From Fibrobacterota bacterium (GTDB lineage: Bacteria; Fibrobacterota; Fibrobacteria; UBA11236): a stretch of DNA of 63,805 bases. This document shows positions 24,441-34,848 of the stretch, in pieces (the first letter of the stretch is position 1; the number at the start of each line of letters is the position of its first letter). The notes beneath the pieces were generated by a model. The model made no database searches. It saw nothing but the letters and a program-made list of their open reading frames with translations, and had not been told where the DNA came from. The stretch is from the NCBI GenBank assembly GCA_028287505.1, contig JAQBPN010000041.1, positions 1 through 63,805 of the forward strand, written 5' to 3'. Position numbers and translations under genes: made by a program.

Positions 24441-27426
24441 CCGCCGGTTCCCATATCTCGCAGTCCTGGCGGCTTCCCTGCTGCTGACGGGGTGCGGCGC
24501 GTTCAAGTCCCTCAGGAAGGATGAGAAGAAGAATGCCGGGCCGCTTCCGGCGGAGGTCAAGGTGACCGCGCCCAAGGGAGACAGCGTGGGTACGGTGGAC
24601 GCGGGCCTCAAGCAGCCGGATTCCACCAAGGCCCCTTCGGCCTACGCTTCGGAGCTGTATCTCCAGACCCTGGACAACTATCTCCAGGTTTCCCCCAACG
24701 ACGAAAAAACCGCGGAAATCCTGGTCTGGAAGGGGAACCACCTTTACAACCAGGGTCAATTCGACAAGGCGCTGCCCCTCTATGAAGATGTGCGCAAGCG
24801 CTTCCCGGAAAACCCCCTGAGCGGAGAAGCTTCGCAGATGGCCGCGCAATCCTACGCGCAATTGGGCCGCCTGGAAGAGGCGGAGAAAACCTACCGATCC
24901 ATGCTCAAGGGCAACGATGCCGGTTCGGTTTCGGAAGCCAAGGAGCGCTTGGCCCAGTCCGTGTATCTGCAGGCGGAAAAGGCGGAAAAGGACGGCAAGC
25001 TCCAGACCGCTTCGGAAATCTACCAGCGCATTCCCAAGGAGTTCCCGGCCGCGGATATCGCGCCCGTGGCCATGTTCAACGCCGGCGTGATGCAGGAAAA
25101 GCAGAAAAAGTGGAAGGACGCCATCGCCATCTACACCCTGTTCTTCGACGCCTATTTCGAGTCCAAGCTTCTGCCCAAGGTGCTTTTCCGCGAGGCCAAG
25201 TGCCGTGAACAGGACGGCCAATGGCAGGCCGCCGGAGACAAGTATCTCAATCTCACGCGCGCCCATCCGGAAAGCCCGGAAGCGGAACCGTCCATGTACA
25301 ACGCCGGCTTCGCATATCTCAACGGCAAGCTGCCGGATTCCGCCGCCCGGGCCTTCGAGGCCTATGCCAAGAAGTATCCGCAGAAGGAGGAGGCTCCCAA
25401 TCTGCTGTTCCGGGCCGTGGAAATCTTCGGCGAGGCCCAGAACTGGGACAAGGTCGCCGAATTGCAGACCCTGTTCACCCGCCGGTACGCCACCGACAAG
25501 AGCCGCCTGATACAGGCGCTGTGCATGGGCGGGACCGCGGCCTATCAGCGCGGCCATCGCGAAGAGGCCGTCCAATTGATGGCCCGGGCCGTCTCCGAAT
25601 TCGCGGCCCTGAAAACCGCCGATCCCACGCCCCGGTTCTACGCCGCCCAGGCGCAGCATACGCTGGGGGAAATCGCGGCCAAGCGGATGCGCGAAGTTCC
25701 CATCCGGGCCGGCGCCTACGATTCCGATCTCAAGGCCAAAACCGTCCTGCTCAAGAGCGCCGTGGACGAATATCTCAAGGTGCTGGATTACCGCATCGTC
25801 GATTGGGCGCTGCGCGCCGCGTATTCCCTGGGCCAGAGCTTCGAGGATTTCGGCACCAGCGTCTACACGGGCCCGCGCAAACCCGGCAGGTCCCCGTCCG
25901 AGCAGTTGGACCGGGAAGAGGATGCCATGGCCGCGCTTTCCGCCGCCTATGCCAAGGCGCAGCAACAATACCTGCAAGTGCTGACCATCGGGCGCAAACA
26001 GGAGGTCAACAACCGCTGGGTGGGGGAGGCCAATACCCGCCTGTTGGGCATGGCCACCCGCTACGAGAATTTCCAGATCAAGGCCATGGCCCAGGTGCCC
26101 TCGTTGCTGCGCGTGGACGGCGGCACTCCGGAGAAGGCCATCGCCGGAAAGCTGCAGCAGATCGGGCGCATCGCGCCCTACCACGAGCAAGGCATGAAAT
26201 ACTTCATGGCCTTCCTGGACATCGCCCAGGAATACGATTTGGATCCGAAGGTGGTCGATTCCCTGGGCGCCAATATCCTCCAGAGCATGCGGTCCTTGGG
26301 GATCCATTATACGGATGCCGCGGACCTGGCCCGCTCCGCCCCTTTCCCGGCGGGCTTCCAGCCCATGGAACGGTTTTTCTACCAGGTGAAGCTGTTGCAG
26401 GAGGGCATCCCCAAGCTGGAGGAGAAGTCCATAGAGTTCTTCCAGCAAGGCCTGGATTTCGCGGGCAAGTACAATCTCAAGAAGGATCCCCTGTACGACA
26501 GCCTGAGGATTTCCCTGGGCAAGGCCTTGTTCATCCAGGCCAAGTGCCTGGACTTGCTGTCGTATGAGGCCCTGGTCAAGCCGCCCATCCCGCCCCAGGC
26601 CGGACCGGAACAACGCAAGACCTATCAGGAAAAACTGGAGACGGTGGGATATCAACTCCAGGATCAGGCCTTGGACAAGTATCACAAGCTGATCGAAAAG
26701 GTGATGACCGGCGCCGTCCCCGCGGAGTGGGGGGAAATGGCCTTCGCCCGGCTCTATCAGATAGAACCCGACAAATGGACCCGCAGCGGCGAACAGGATA
26801 CGGTCATGGACGTATACACCGGCAAGGAATGGTCCGCGCTGGCGGCTTTGCCCCCGGGCGGCTGGCCCGCCAAGGACAACGCCGAATGGAAGAAAGTGCG
26901 CAAGGGCGTGATGCCCAGGGCGGACTATCCGGAAGACGTGAAATCGACGCCGCGCTTCCTCTGGTGCGGGGACAAAGGCCTGGGACCCAAAATCGACACC
27001 ACCGTGGCGAATTACATCCCATGGAAACAGGTGTTGGCGCAAACCCCGTTCACCTTGCCGGCCCATGTCCAGAATCTGGAATTGGAAGTGGTGGCCCAGC
27101 AGGAATGGTCCATCCTTATAGACAAGGATACCGTGCTCAACCAGAAATCGCTTACCGGCCCCTGGAACAAGGGCGTTACCAAGGACGTATGGCCGCTGGT
27201 TTCCAGGAAACTGGCGGGTGGCGAGCATTTCCTGCGGATTTCCGCCCAGAACCAGAAACCGGCGGAAGGATTCGGCGTCTGGATCCGCATGCGGATCCGC
27301 TACAAGCTCTCCGGCGCCGGGGCCATGTTCCCCTGGAACCAGACCACGCCCTCGGCGGAATACCTGAAAAGCCTGTTGGAGCGGGAGATTCCCATTCCCA
27401 ATTTCACCGGGCGGGCGGGGCGATGA
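24427..27426 (+). CDS. Large TPR lipoprotein (GltE-like by architecture)
   Basis: A 999-residue protein with a clear lipoprotein signal (lipobox L-L-L-T-G-C at residues 18-23). TPR or Sel1-like repeats fill residues 70-650 (ILVWKGNHLYNQGQFDKALP, PEAEPSMYNAGFAYLNGKLP). A C-terminal region of about 200 residues (from about 800) is predicted beta-rich and contains W-S-I-L-I-D-K-D-T and A-G-G-E-H-F-L-R-I, resembling a jelly-roll binding domain. It overlaps the upstream gene by 14 bases and the downstream gene by 4 bases. In Myxococcus, GltE is also a TPR lipoprotein next to GltD. The extra C-terminal domain is a difference worth noting. Confidence 0.78.
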   Translation: MRRSNRRFPYLAVLAASLLLTGCGAFKSLRKDEKKNAGPLPAEVKVTAPKGDSVGTVDAGLKQPDSTKAPSAYASELYLQTLDNYLQVSPNDEKTAEILVWKGNHLYNQGQFDKALPLYEDVRKRFPENPLSGEASQMAAQSYAQLGRLEEAEKTYRSMLKGNDAGSVSEAKERLAQSVYLQAEKAEKDGKLQTASEIYQRIPKEFPAADIAPVAMFNAGVMQEKQKKWKDAIAIYTLFFDAYFESKLLPKVLFREAKCREQDGQWQAAGDKYLNLTRAHPESPEAEPSMYNAGFAYLNGKLPDSAARAFEAYAKKYPQKEEAPNLLFRAVEIFGEAQNWDKVAELQTLFTRRYATDKSRLIQALCMGGTAAYQRGHREEAVQLMARAVSEFAALKTADPTPRFYAAQAQHTLGEIAAKRMREVPIRAGAYDSDLKAKTVLLKSAVDEYLKVLDYRIVDWALRAAYSLGQSFEDFGTSVYTGPRKPGRSPSEQLDREEDAMAALSAAYAKAQQQYLQVLTIGRKQEVNNRWVGEANTRLLGMATRYENFQIKAMAQVPSLLRVDGGTPEKAIAGKLQQIGRIAPYHEQGMKYFMAFLDIAQEYDLDPKVVDSLGANILQSMRSLGIHYTDAADLARSAPFPAGFQPMERFFYQVKLLQEGIPKLEEKSIEFFQQGLDFAGKYNLKKDPLYDSLRISLGKALFIQAKCLDLLSYEALVKPPIPPQAGPEQRKTYQEKLETVGYQLQDQALDKYHKLIEKVMTGAVPAEWGEMAFARLYQIEPDKWTRSGEQDTVMDVYTGKEWSALAALPPGGWPAKDNAEWKKVRKGVMPRADYPEDVKSTPRFLWCGDKGLGPKIDTTVANYIPWKQVLAQTPFTLPAHVQNLELEVVAQQEWSILIDKDTVLNQKSLTGPWNKGVTKDVWPLVSRKLAGGEHFLRISAQNQKPAEGFGVWIRMRIRYKLSGAGAMFPWNQTTPSAEYLKSLLEREIPIPNFTGRAGR

Positions 27427-27860
27427 GGGATCGAAAAAGGCTAAAGTCCGCGCGCGGATTGCCGATAAGCAGGAATGGCATGGATCCGTTTTTCCGCATC
27501 GTCCCCATTCTCGGCCTGGCCCTCCTGACGGCCTGCTTGGGAACCGTTGAGGCCGCCAAGAAAAAAACCAAGGCCGAGATTCCCCTGGTCGCTCCCGCTT
27601 CCAAAAAGGATAAGCCCGCCGCGGCCGCCGTGCCGGAAGCCAAGGACCCGGGAAAGCCGGCAGCCGCTTTCGAAGAGCTCAATTTCAACCGCACCCTGGT
27701 CATCGAAGGAAAGGTCGAGAAACCCGCCGTCCAGTTCACATTACTGAAAGAACCTCCCCCCGAGAAGGAAATCCGATTTGAAACCAGCTTCCTACAAAAT
27801 ATATTGAAGCTGGATCGGGAAAATACCTTCAAGGCAGGAGAGACATATGGCAGGGAATGA
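27423..27860 (+). CDS. Short exported protein with IEGKVEKP motif
   Basis: A 145-residue protein starting at ATG 27423, which overlaps the preceding stop codon (ATGA). The hydrophobic segment (residues 20-38, FFRIVPILGLALLTACLGTV) is a signal peptide or lipoprotein signal (L-L-T-A-C). A Lys/Pro/Ala-rich linker follows. The C-terminal domain carries F-N-R-T-L-V-I-E-G-K-V-E-K-P and F-E-T-S-F-L-Q-N-I-L. I recall this G-x-V-x-K-P pattern from small proteins encoded with Glt-type gliding genes (GltF-like), but cannot verify it here. A longer frame starting at 26727 is only the shadow of the upstream gene. Confidence 0.7.
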   Translation: MRDRKRLKSARGLPISRNGMDPFFRIVPILGLALLTACLGTVEAAKKKTKAEIPLVAPASKKDKPAAAAVPEAKDPGKPAAAFEELNFNRTLVIEGKVEKPAVQFTLLKEPPPEKEIRFETSFLQNILKLDRENTFKAGETYGRE

Positions 27861-28599
27861 CGGTAATGGATTCGCGCGCATCAAAACGGCCCTCGCCGCG
27901 ACCACGCTCCTCCTGGTGACTTCCGGCGGCATCTTGCCCGCCGCCGCGACTCCCGCCTCCAAGGCGCCACTCGCGAAATCGGCTCTGCCCGCACCGGACT
28001 CGCTGGCTTTGCGCATCGCCCAAAGGTACGGCGCGGATTCTTTTTCCCACGTCAAATCCGTCCATTGGGCGTTCAACGTGCTTTACAAGGGCAAGAAAAT
28101 CCAGCGGGAGTGGACCTGGTTTCCCAAGGAAGACAGCGTGCTTTATAGCGGGGAGGATGCCAAGGGCGTGCGCCTCAAGGCCGCCTATAGCCGCCGCAAC
28201 GCCTTCAGCATGGGCGCGGAGAACGTGGCGGCCATCGACAAGTCTTTCATCAACGACCAATATTGGTTGTTGTTTCCCCTCCACCTCAGTTGGGACAAGG
28301 ATTTGAAGCTGGAGGTTTCGCCCGGTCAAAAACCTGGAGAAGCCTACCATCTCACCGTCATGTATCCTTCCACCGGCGGTTACACGCCCGGCGATGCTTA
28401 TGATCTGTTCGTCGACTCCACCGCGACCATCAAACGATGGATTTTCCGCAAAGGAAACTCCCCGCAGCCCACGAATGAAGCCTTCTGGAGTCCTCCGGCA
28501 CGGTTCGGCGGATTGGAAATCTCCCTGGAGCATCCCGGGCCGAGCAAGGATTTCAAGCTCTGGTTCTCGGACGTGAAAGTCACCGTCTACCCTTCCTAG
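27847..28599 (+). CDS. Exported LolA-like (DUF6503-type) protein
   Basis: A 250-residue protein with a signal sequence (TALAATTLLLVTSGGILPAA). The mature domain (F-S-H-V-K-S-V-H-W-A-F-N-V, then W-T-W-F-P-K-E-D-S-V, then N-D-Q-Y-W-L-L-F-P) has the pattern of the LolA/outer-membrane-lipoprotein-sorting superfamily or DUF6503, a half-barrel that binds lipid or lipoprotein. GGAGAG lies 7 bases before ATG 27847, and the gene overlaps the preceding one by 14 bases. As the last gene of the operon it could handle the lipoprotein or lipid part of the complex, which is inference. A GC-rich 7-bp hairpin follows 23 bases after its stop. Confidence 0.72.
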   Translation: MAGNDGNGFARIKTALAATTLLLVTSGGILPAAATPASKAPLAKSALPAPDSLALRIAQRYGADSFSHVKSVHWAFNVLYKGKKIQREWTWFPKEDSVLYSGEDAKGVRLKAAYSRRNAFSMGAENVAAIDKSFINDQYWLLFPLHLSWDKDLKLEVSPGQKPGEAYHLTVMYPSTGGYTPGDAYDLFVDSTATIKRWIFRKGNSPQPTNEAFWSPPARFGGLEISLEHPGPSKDFKLWFSDVKVTVYPS

Positions 28600-28901
28600 C
28601 CTTCGCGCGACCGGCCGCGCCGCGGGCCTCCGGGCGGCCCGCAATTGTCCGTCCCCGTCGCAATTTGTTTCGCATTGTCACATTCGCGCGCCGATCAATT
28701 TCTTGATCGCGCATCAGGGATATTTCTTCCGCCCCGATTCCCGAGGGGATTACCTTGGATTGGATTCTTTGGCGCCGGAGTTCAAGAAGTGCCGGTCCAC
28801 GGCTCTGAGTGTTCGGTTCAGGGGGACTTAAGTTTCAGCGCGGAGAATACGGATCCAAACGGGTCCATCCACCACTCATGTCCTAGGCAAAGGGAACACG
28901 A
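28600..28901. other. Intergenic region after the seven-gene operon
   Basis: A 302-base gap. It contains a 7-bp GC-rich hairpin (28622-28628 with 28636-28642) that may be a weak terminator without a T tract. The remainder has no convincing gene and is more AT-rich than its flanks. Just before 28902 an AAGGGA serves as ribosome-binding site for the next gene. Confidence 0.45.
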
Positions 28902-29873
28902 ATGTCAATCCAAAGCATCAAAAGAACCTTATGGCTGCCGGCCCTGCTGGCCGCCGCGACCCTGAACGCAAGGGCCCAGGCCGTCTTCACGGTATCCGAT
29001 TTCGAAGACAAGGCGGCCGCCAACAAGTTCAGCGACTACAGCGAATGGGCCTTCAGCAGCGATGCGGATTCCCATGGTAACTCCGTGATTACCTCCGGGG
29101 ACACCATCGCGAATCCATCCCTGATCGATTCCACCAGTTTCGCTTCTCCCGGATACGGGACGTCCGCGACCTGTCTCAAGATGGCCTACAAATACGGGAC
29201 CACGCGCCCCCACGGGGACGCTCCGGATACGTCCAGCTACGATCCGGAAGTCGGCCTGTTCACTGCGATCTTCGACGATTCGTCGAATACCTGGGCGGAT
29301 TTCACCGGCGCCACCAAGGTCTCCTTCTGGGCCAAGGCCGACAAGCCGACCAAAATCCGCTTCGCCGCCGCCACGCCGGAAGTGATCGACTACGCCTTCT
29401 GGGGGGATGACTTCACCGTGGGCACGGCATGGAAGCAATTCAATCTGGATTTCAGCGCCAAGACATTCACCCAGCCGGATTGGAAGTCGGCGGCGGTCCC
29501 GTTCAACATCAGGAAGATCAGCGAGTTCCTTTTGGGAATCAGCCAGGCGAACAACCCCGGCGCCGGGGGGACCCTGTACCTGGACGATGTCACGGTAACC
29601 GGCTGGCAGCCCAAGCTGACGTCCACGGCGCTACGCGCGGAAGCGCGCGCCTTGCGGAACGGCATCATCCCCGCGGAAGGCGGAAGGTCCGCCAGGATCG
29701 GCCTGTCCGGGATGGGTAACCGCGCGGGAACGGTCAAGGTGTTCGGGATTTCCGGCAAGCTGCTGGGCATGGCCGGCTTCGCATCGGGAGCGCGGGAAGT
29801 CACGGTGCCCATGGCCGCCGCGTCCCGGGGCGGAATCCTGTTTTACAGGGTCGAAGCCGCCACGGGCCGCTGA
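28902..29873 (+). CDS. Secreted carbohydrate-binding-like protein with C-terminal sorting-like domain
   Basis: A 323-residue protein with a signal peptide ending N-A-R-A-Q-A (residue 26). Residues 28-235 look like a CBM11/CIA30-type beta-sandwich: it begins V-S-D-F-E-D-K and holds T-K-V-S-F-W-A-K-A-D, W-K-Q-F-N-L-D-F and a final G-G-T-L-Y-L-D-D-V-T-V-T. These modules bind glucans or support complex assembly. The last 75 residues (SGMGNRAGTVKVFGISGKLL, then G-I-L-F-Y-R-V-E) resemble the beta-sandwich C-terminal sorting domain of type IX secretion substrates, also common on secreted Fibrobacterota proteins. It is monocistronic, with a strong bidirectional terminator after it. Confidence 0.75.
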   Translation: MSIQSIKRTLWLPALLAAATLNARAQAVFTVSDFEDKAAANKFSDYSEWAFSSDADSHGNSVITSGDTIANPSLIDSTSFASPGYGTSATCLKMAYKYGTTRPHGDAPDTSSYDPEVGLFTAIFDDSSNTWADFTGATKVSFWAKADKPTKIRFAAATPEVIDYAFWGDDFTVGTAWKQFNLDFSAKTFTQPDWKSAAVPFNIRKISEFLLGISQANNPGAGGTLYLDDVTVTGWQPKLTSTALRAEARALRNGIIPAEGGRSARIGLSGMGNRAGTVKVFGISGKLLGMAGFASGAREVTVPMAAASRGGILFYRVEAATGR

Positions 29874-29918
29874 GGAGCGCCTTCGGCCCATCGGGAACAG
29901 GAAAAAGGTCGCATGAAA

Positions 29919-29951
29919 AAGCCGGCCCCCGCGAGAGGGCCGGCTTCGCTT
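29919..29951. terminator. Bidirectional Rho-independent terminator
   Basis: A 10-bp stem AAGCCGGCCC (29919-29928) with GGGCCGGCTT (29937-29946) and an 8-base loop has T-rich runs on both sides. It ends transcription of the plus-strand carbohydrate-binding-like gene and of the minus-strand gpmI. Confidence 0.9.
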
Positions 29952-29967
29952 TTTCCATCCGGGCGGA

Positions 29968-31626
<1,659 letters not shown>

Positions 31627-31764
31627 ATCTGATCCCTTGGCAACGTGTGAATCCCAAATATAACACAACGCTTGTTCCGGGGTGCGACGGCGCCCCAAAG
31701 CACCGCAATCCCGCGGCCCCGAAGGACGGCGGGATGCGGGATCCGCGATGATGTCAATTAATCG

Positions 31765-33918
31765 TTAAAAAGTCCGACGGGGTGGCTTACGACCGGGACG
31801 TTGCGGCCGATCGGGTCCGTCCGAGCCCGGACGGGGCCCGGAACCAGGCTTGCCGGGACGCGCATCGCGGGGAGGCCTGCTCGGGCCTTCACCACGGGGC
31901 GGCTTGTCCGATCGGTTATCCGATCGGAAGGGACGCTTGGCTTTCTGCGGTCTTTCGGATTCCGATTCGCCCGGCCCGATGTCGGTGCGGAAGGGACGAT
32001 CCGGTTTGTCCGCGGCGGATTTGCGCATGGGCTTGTCAGGCCGGAAGGGACGCCCCTTCTTGTCCGCGCCGAAAGGCCGCGGCGCAGGCTTGTCGGCCCG
32101 GAAAGGATGCACAGGTTTCTTTTCGTCGAGAAGGAGATCGTCCTCATCGCCCTTTTCGCTCAGTTCCGTTTTGGACTTGTCGATGCGGTTCAGGATGCCG
32201 TACCGATCGGGAATGAACAGGACCATCACTTCCAGATTGTCCGTGCCCGGAAACATGTCCAGGGGAATCACCTTGGACACCATGAATCCGCACTTGCGCC
32301 ATTGGTTCACTTCCTTGGGAAGCGTGTCCAGATCGCAGAAGATGTGCAGGACGCGGGCGGGATTGCGCGAGGCCAGGGCGCGGATGACTCCGGGCTCGGT
32401 GCCTTGGCGCGGGGGATCCAGCAGCAAGGCTTCCGGCTTGTCGGCGGTGGCGGGCGGCAGAAGCTTTTCCAGGCTCTTGACCTGGATGCGGCCGGACTTG
32501 AACTTGCAATGGCTGGCGGGATCGGCTGCGGCCATTTTCTGGGCGGACTCGATGGAGGCGGAACCCAGATCCACGCCCAGGGCCTCGCCGTAGCCACGGC
32601 CCAAGTGCAAGGTGAAGAAACCGAATCCGCTATAGAGGTCCAACAGGCGGTATTCCGGTTTGGGCTTCAGCAATTGATCGGCCTTCTCCAGGAACGCCGG
32701 CAGGATGGAAGCATTGACCTGGCAAAACGCGGTGGGATTGAACGCGTAGGTCCTGTCCAGGATCTTGAGATGCAAGTCGTCCGGGCCGAAGATCTTCTTG
32801 AGCTTCCAGGGGCCTTCGGAAGACTGGGCCTCGAAATAGTAGTCCGATCGGGTGGCGTCGAAAAACATGAAAGCGGATACCGTCTTGGGATCCATTTCCT
32901 TGAGATGATCGCCCAGCAGCTTGGCTTTGCGGACCACGTCCGCATTCAGGCGATGCACGTTGAACAGGACCGTGAAACGGGTATAGTCGCCCCGGATGAT
33001 CAGATAGTTCAAGGCGTGCGCCAGGCTGGCGTAGGCCGCAGTGTTGAGCTTGGAGAGGATGAAGGAGTAGATGGTCTTGTGTTCGGGCGGCTCCACCAGG
33101 GATTCGGCGCTGGCGCGCGGATTGGCCGCGGCGCTGCTCGCCGTCATGAAAGTCAGCTCGAAGCGGCCCTTCAGATTGATCACCCGGCGCTTGGTGGTGG
33201 TGCGGTACCCGCGGGGCTTGGGGGAGGGAAGGATGCGGTTGGGCTTGTCCGGAAGGCCGCGTGCGGTCCAGAATTCCTGCAGCGCTTTGTTCTTCAAATC
33301 CAGTTCCAGCGCGTAGTCCAGCCGGGACAGGGGCTCAGGATGGTTGAAACCCTGCACCAGATCGGGAGCGGCCCTTCGGGCCAATTGCATCAGCAGGTCC
33401 GAGAAGCGGATTTCTCCGTCTTCCGTAGCGGACGCCGGGAAGCGGCCGCGGGAACCTTCGCCGCGGCTATCCCGTCCGCGACCGGAGGACTTACCGCCTC
33501 GATCGTTTCGATCGACCCGGTCGCCTCGACCACCGGCCCGATCATTTCGACCGGCCCGACCAGCGGGAGCCCGGGCGCCCTCGGCGCCTCTGGAAGCGTA
33601 ACGACCTTTTTGATCAGACGCCGAACCGGTTTCATAGCGACCCTTGCCCCTGTGTTCCGCTCCGGGTTCCAATTCCATCATCCGCCCATCGCGGGACTCC
33701 CCGCCCCGGTCGTCTCGACCGGCCCGGTCGTTTCGAGCGCCTCGGTCGCCTCGACCGGCCTGCTCGCCCTGATGGCCGCCATCGTCCCTGGCCTTGGCGG
33801 AAAACCGGCCCTTGCGCACGCGCCCGCGGCGGCCGTGGCTTTTGATCGGATCATCCGATTCCTGGCGGACGGGTGGGCGGCGGGCTCCGGGAAACTTGCT
33901 ACGATTGGGCTTTTGCAT
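31765..33918 (-). CDS. TrmA/RlmD-family RNA uracil methyltransferase with long Arg/Gly-rich tails
   Basis: A 717-residue protein. The core (residues about 170-590) is a class I SAM-dependent m5U methyltransferase: SAM-binding LLDLYSGFGFFTLHL with G-V-D-L, then L-L-D-P-P-R-Q-G, then F-C-D-L-D-T-L-P, whose Cys is the expected nucleophile. No N-terminal TRAM or Cys4 iron-sulfur motif is visible. Instead residues 1-165 are disordered and rich in R-G-D and D-R-x-x-R repeats (A-G-R-N-D-R-A-G-G-R-G-D-R), and residues 600-717 form a second Arg/Pro/Asp-rich tail with F-R-x-D-K-P repeats. Such tails probably bind RNA non-specifically. The target (tRNA U54 or 23S rRNA) cannot be fixed from sequence. Confidence 0.82.
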   Translation of the reverse strand: MQKPNRSKFPGARRPPVRQESDDPIKSHGRRGRVRKGRFSAKARDDGGHQGEQAGRGDRGARNDRAGRDDRGGESRDGRMMELEPGAEHRGKGRYETGSASDQKGRYASRGAEGARAPAGRAGRNDRAGGRGDRVDRNDRGGKSSGRGRDSRGEGSRGRFPASATEDGEIRFSDLLMQLARRAAPDLVQGFNHPEPLSRLDYALELDLKNKALQEFWTARGLPDKPNRILPSPKPRGYRTTTKRRVINLKGRFELTFMTASSAAANPRASAESLVEPPEHKTIYSFILSKLNTAAYASLAHALNYLIIRGDYTRFTVLFNVHRLNADVVRKAKLLGDHLKEMDPKTVSAFMFFDATRSDYYFEAQSSEGPWKLKKIFGPDDLHLKILDRTYAFNPTAFCQVNASILPAFLEKADQLLKPKPEYRLLDLYSGFGFFTLHLGRGYGEALGVDLGSASIESAQKMAAADPASHCKFKSGRIQVKSLEKLLPPATADKPEALLLDPPRQGTEPGVIRALASRNPARVLHIFCDLDTLPKEVNQWRKCGFMVSKVIPLDMFPGTDNLEVMVLFIPDRYGILNRIDKSKTELSEKGDEDDLLLDEKKPVHPFRADKPAPRPFGADKKGRPFRPDKPMRKSAADKPDRPFRTDIGPGESESERPQKAKRPFRSDNRSDKPPRGEGPSRPPRDARPGKPGSGPRPGSDGPDRPQRPGRKPPRRTF

Positions 33919-33975
33919 GGGACCGCCAAGGTAGGAAAATACGCGACCCCGCGCTGGGAAGCCCAGCGGTGCCGA

Positions 33976-34344
33976 TCAGGCGAAGCCGCCGGCCTGCCTC
34001 AAGAAGTCGAAGAAGCCCGGATGATGCCCCACAGGCTCCCGCAGGGACAGGTTTACTCCCGGGTAACGGGCGCGGAGTTCCTCGAACAGCGCCGGAATAT
34101 CCTCCAGCACATGCTTTCCGGAGAAGAAAAACAGGGGTAGAACGTGGATTTCCCCGGCGCCGGCCTGTATCGCTGTGGCCACAGCCTGGGACAGATCCGG
34201 GTCCAGCAGGGTCAAAAAGGCGAATGTCACCGTCAGACCTTCGGACGTGTTCTGAAGATTTGCGGCGAGTTCGCTCATTTCCTCACGGGTTTTTTGGGTC
34301 TTGCTGCCATGGCCCAAAAGGATCAAGACGGGGTTGGTTTTCAA
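33976..34344 (-). CDS. CbiX/SirB-like sirohydrochlorin chelatase
   Basis: A 122-residue single-domain protein of the short CbiX type. The N-terminus P-V-L-I-L-L-G-H-G-S-K (metal-binding His12) and the second signature VLPLFFFSGKHVLEDIP (His78) are both present. Members insert cobalt, nickel or iron into sirohydrochlorin on the way to cobalamin, coenzyme F430 or siroheme. Short forms may act as homodimers. No other tetrapyrrole gene is in the window, so the metal is unknown. It lies 57 bases upstream of the methyltransferase on the same strand. Confidence 0.85.
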   Translation of the reverse strand: MKTNPVLILLGHGSKTQKTREEMSELAANLQNTSEGLTVTFAFLTLLDPDLSQAVATAIQAGAGEIHVLPLFFFSGKHVLEDIPALFEELRARYPGVNLSLREPVGHHPGFFDFLRQAGGFA

Positions 34345-34447
34345 GGGAGAAGTCCTTTATATCGGATATCAAGCACCCGATAAATTTAACAAGGTCCGCC
34401 CGTACCCGGTTTCCGGCCGGGACTTGGATATTCAACGGCTTCCGCTG

Positions 34448-34477
34448 TTGCTTCCCGCCTCCGTTTAAGGCTAAAAT
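34448..34477 (+). promoter_or_regulatory. Sigma70-type promoter for the STAS gene
   Basis: TTGCTT (34448-34453) and TAAAAT (34472-34477) are separated by 18 bases, with predicted initiation near 34484, about 20 bases before the STAS start codon. The only other plus-strand gene nearby is that STAS gene. Confidence 0.55.
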
Positions 34478-34505
34478 AAGGTACTTCAACCCGTTGGGCA
34501 TTTTA

Positions 34506-34817
34506 ATGGCGCAGTCGAGCATCAAGATTTCCAGTTACGAAGGCGAGCCCTGTATCGAAATCAAGGGCGAGTGGGACCAGCCAAGCCTGGACTCGCTCAT
34601 CAAGGCTTTCCAGAAAACCATTTCCAAAGTCGAGTCCCGCCTGTTCCTGCGCCTCACGGAAGCGGACTATCTGGACAGCGCCGGCCTGGGCGTTATCATG
34701 TTCAATATGAACGAGTTAGCCAAGCGCAATGCAAAGCTTATCCTGCTCGATCCTTCCGCCGAGATGCGGCAGATATTGCGAACCACCTCCCTCGATAAAG
34801 TGCTGGAAATCCGCTAA
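34506..34817 (+). CDS. STAS-domain anti-sigma-factor antagonist-like protein
   Basis: A 103-residue single STAS domain. The core strand-loop-helix carries the phospho-acceptor motif Y-L-D-S-A-G-L-G, whose Ser is phosphorylated by an anti-sigma kinase in SpoIIAA/RsbV-type partner switching. The start ATG 34506 (MAQSSIKISS) is supported by the promoter just upstream, although the ribosome-binding site is weak. No RsbW-type kinase or sigma factor is adjacent, so its partner must be elsewhere. The gene is followed by a 148-base palindromic element that may also end its transcript. Confidence 0.88.
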   Translation: MAQSSIKISSYEGEPCIEIKGEWDQPSLDSLIKAFQKTISKVESRLFLRLTEADYLDSAGLGVIMFNMNELAKRNAKLILLDPSAEMRQILRTTSLDKVLEIR

Positions 34818-34848
34818 GACCTCATTGCGGTCTGTACCGCGAGGTCCC

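Noticed and set aside
22674-24629. 651-codon minus-strand open frame over the 1157-residue TPR gene
   Set aside because: It is antisense to a convincing exported TPR protein and shows only low-complexity hydrophobic sequence.
24364-27228. 954-codon open frame antisense to the TPR lipoprotein gene
   Set aside because: It mirrors the strong codon bias of the plus-strand gene, has no recognisable domain and no ribosome-binding site, and the plus-strand protein has a signal peptide and repeats.
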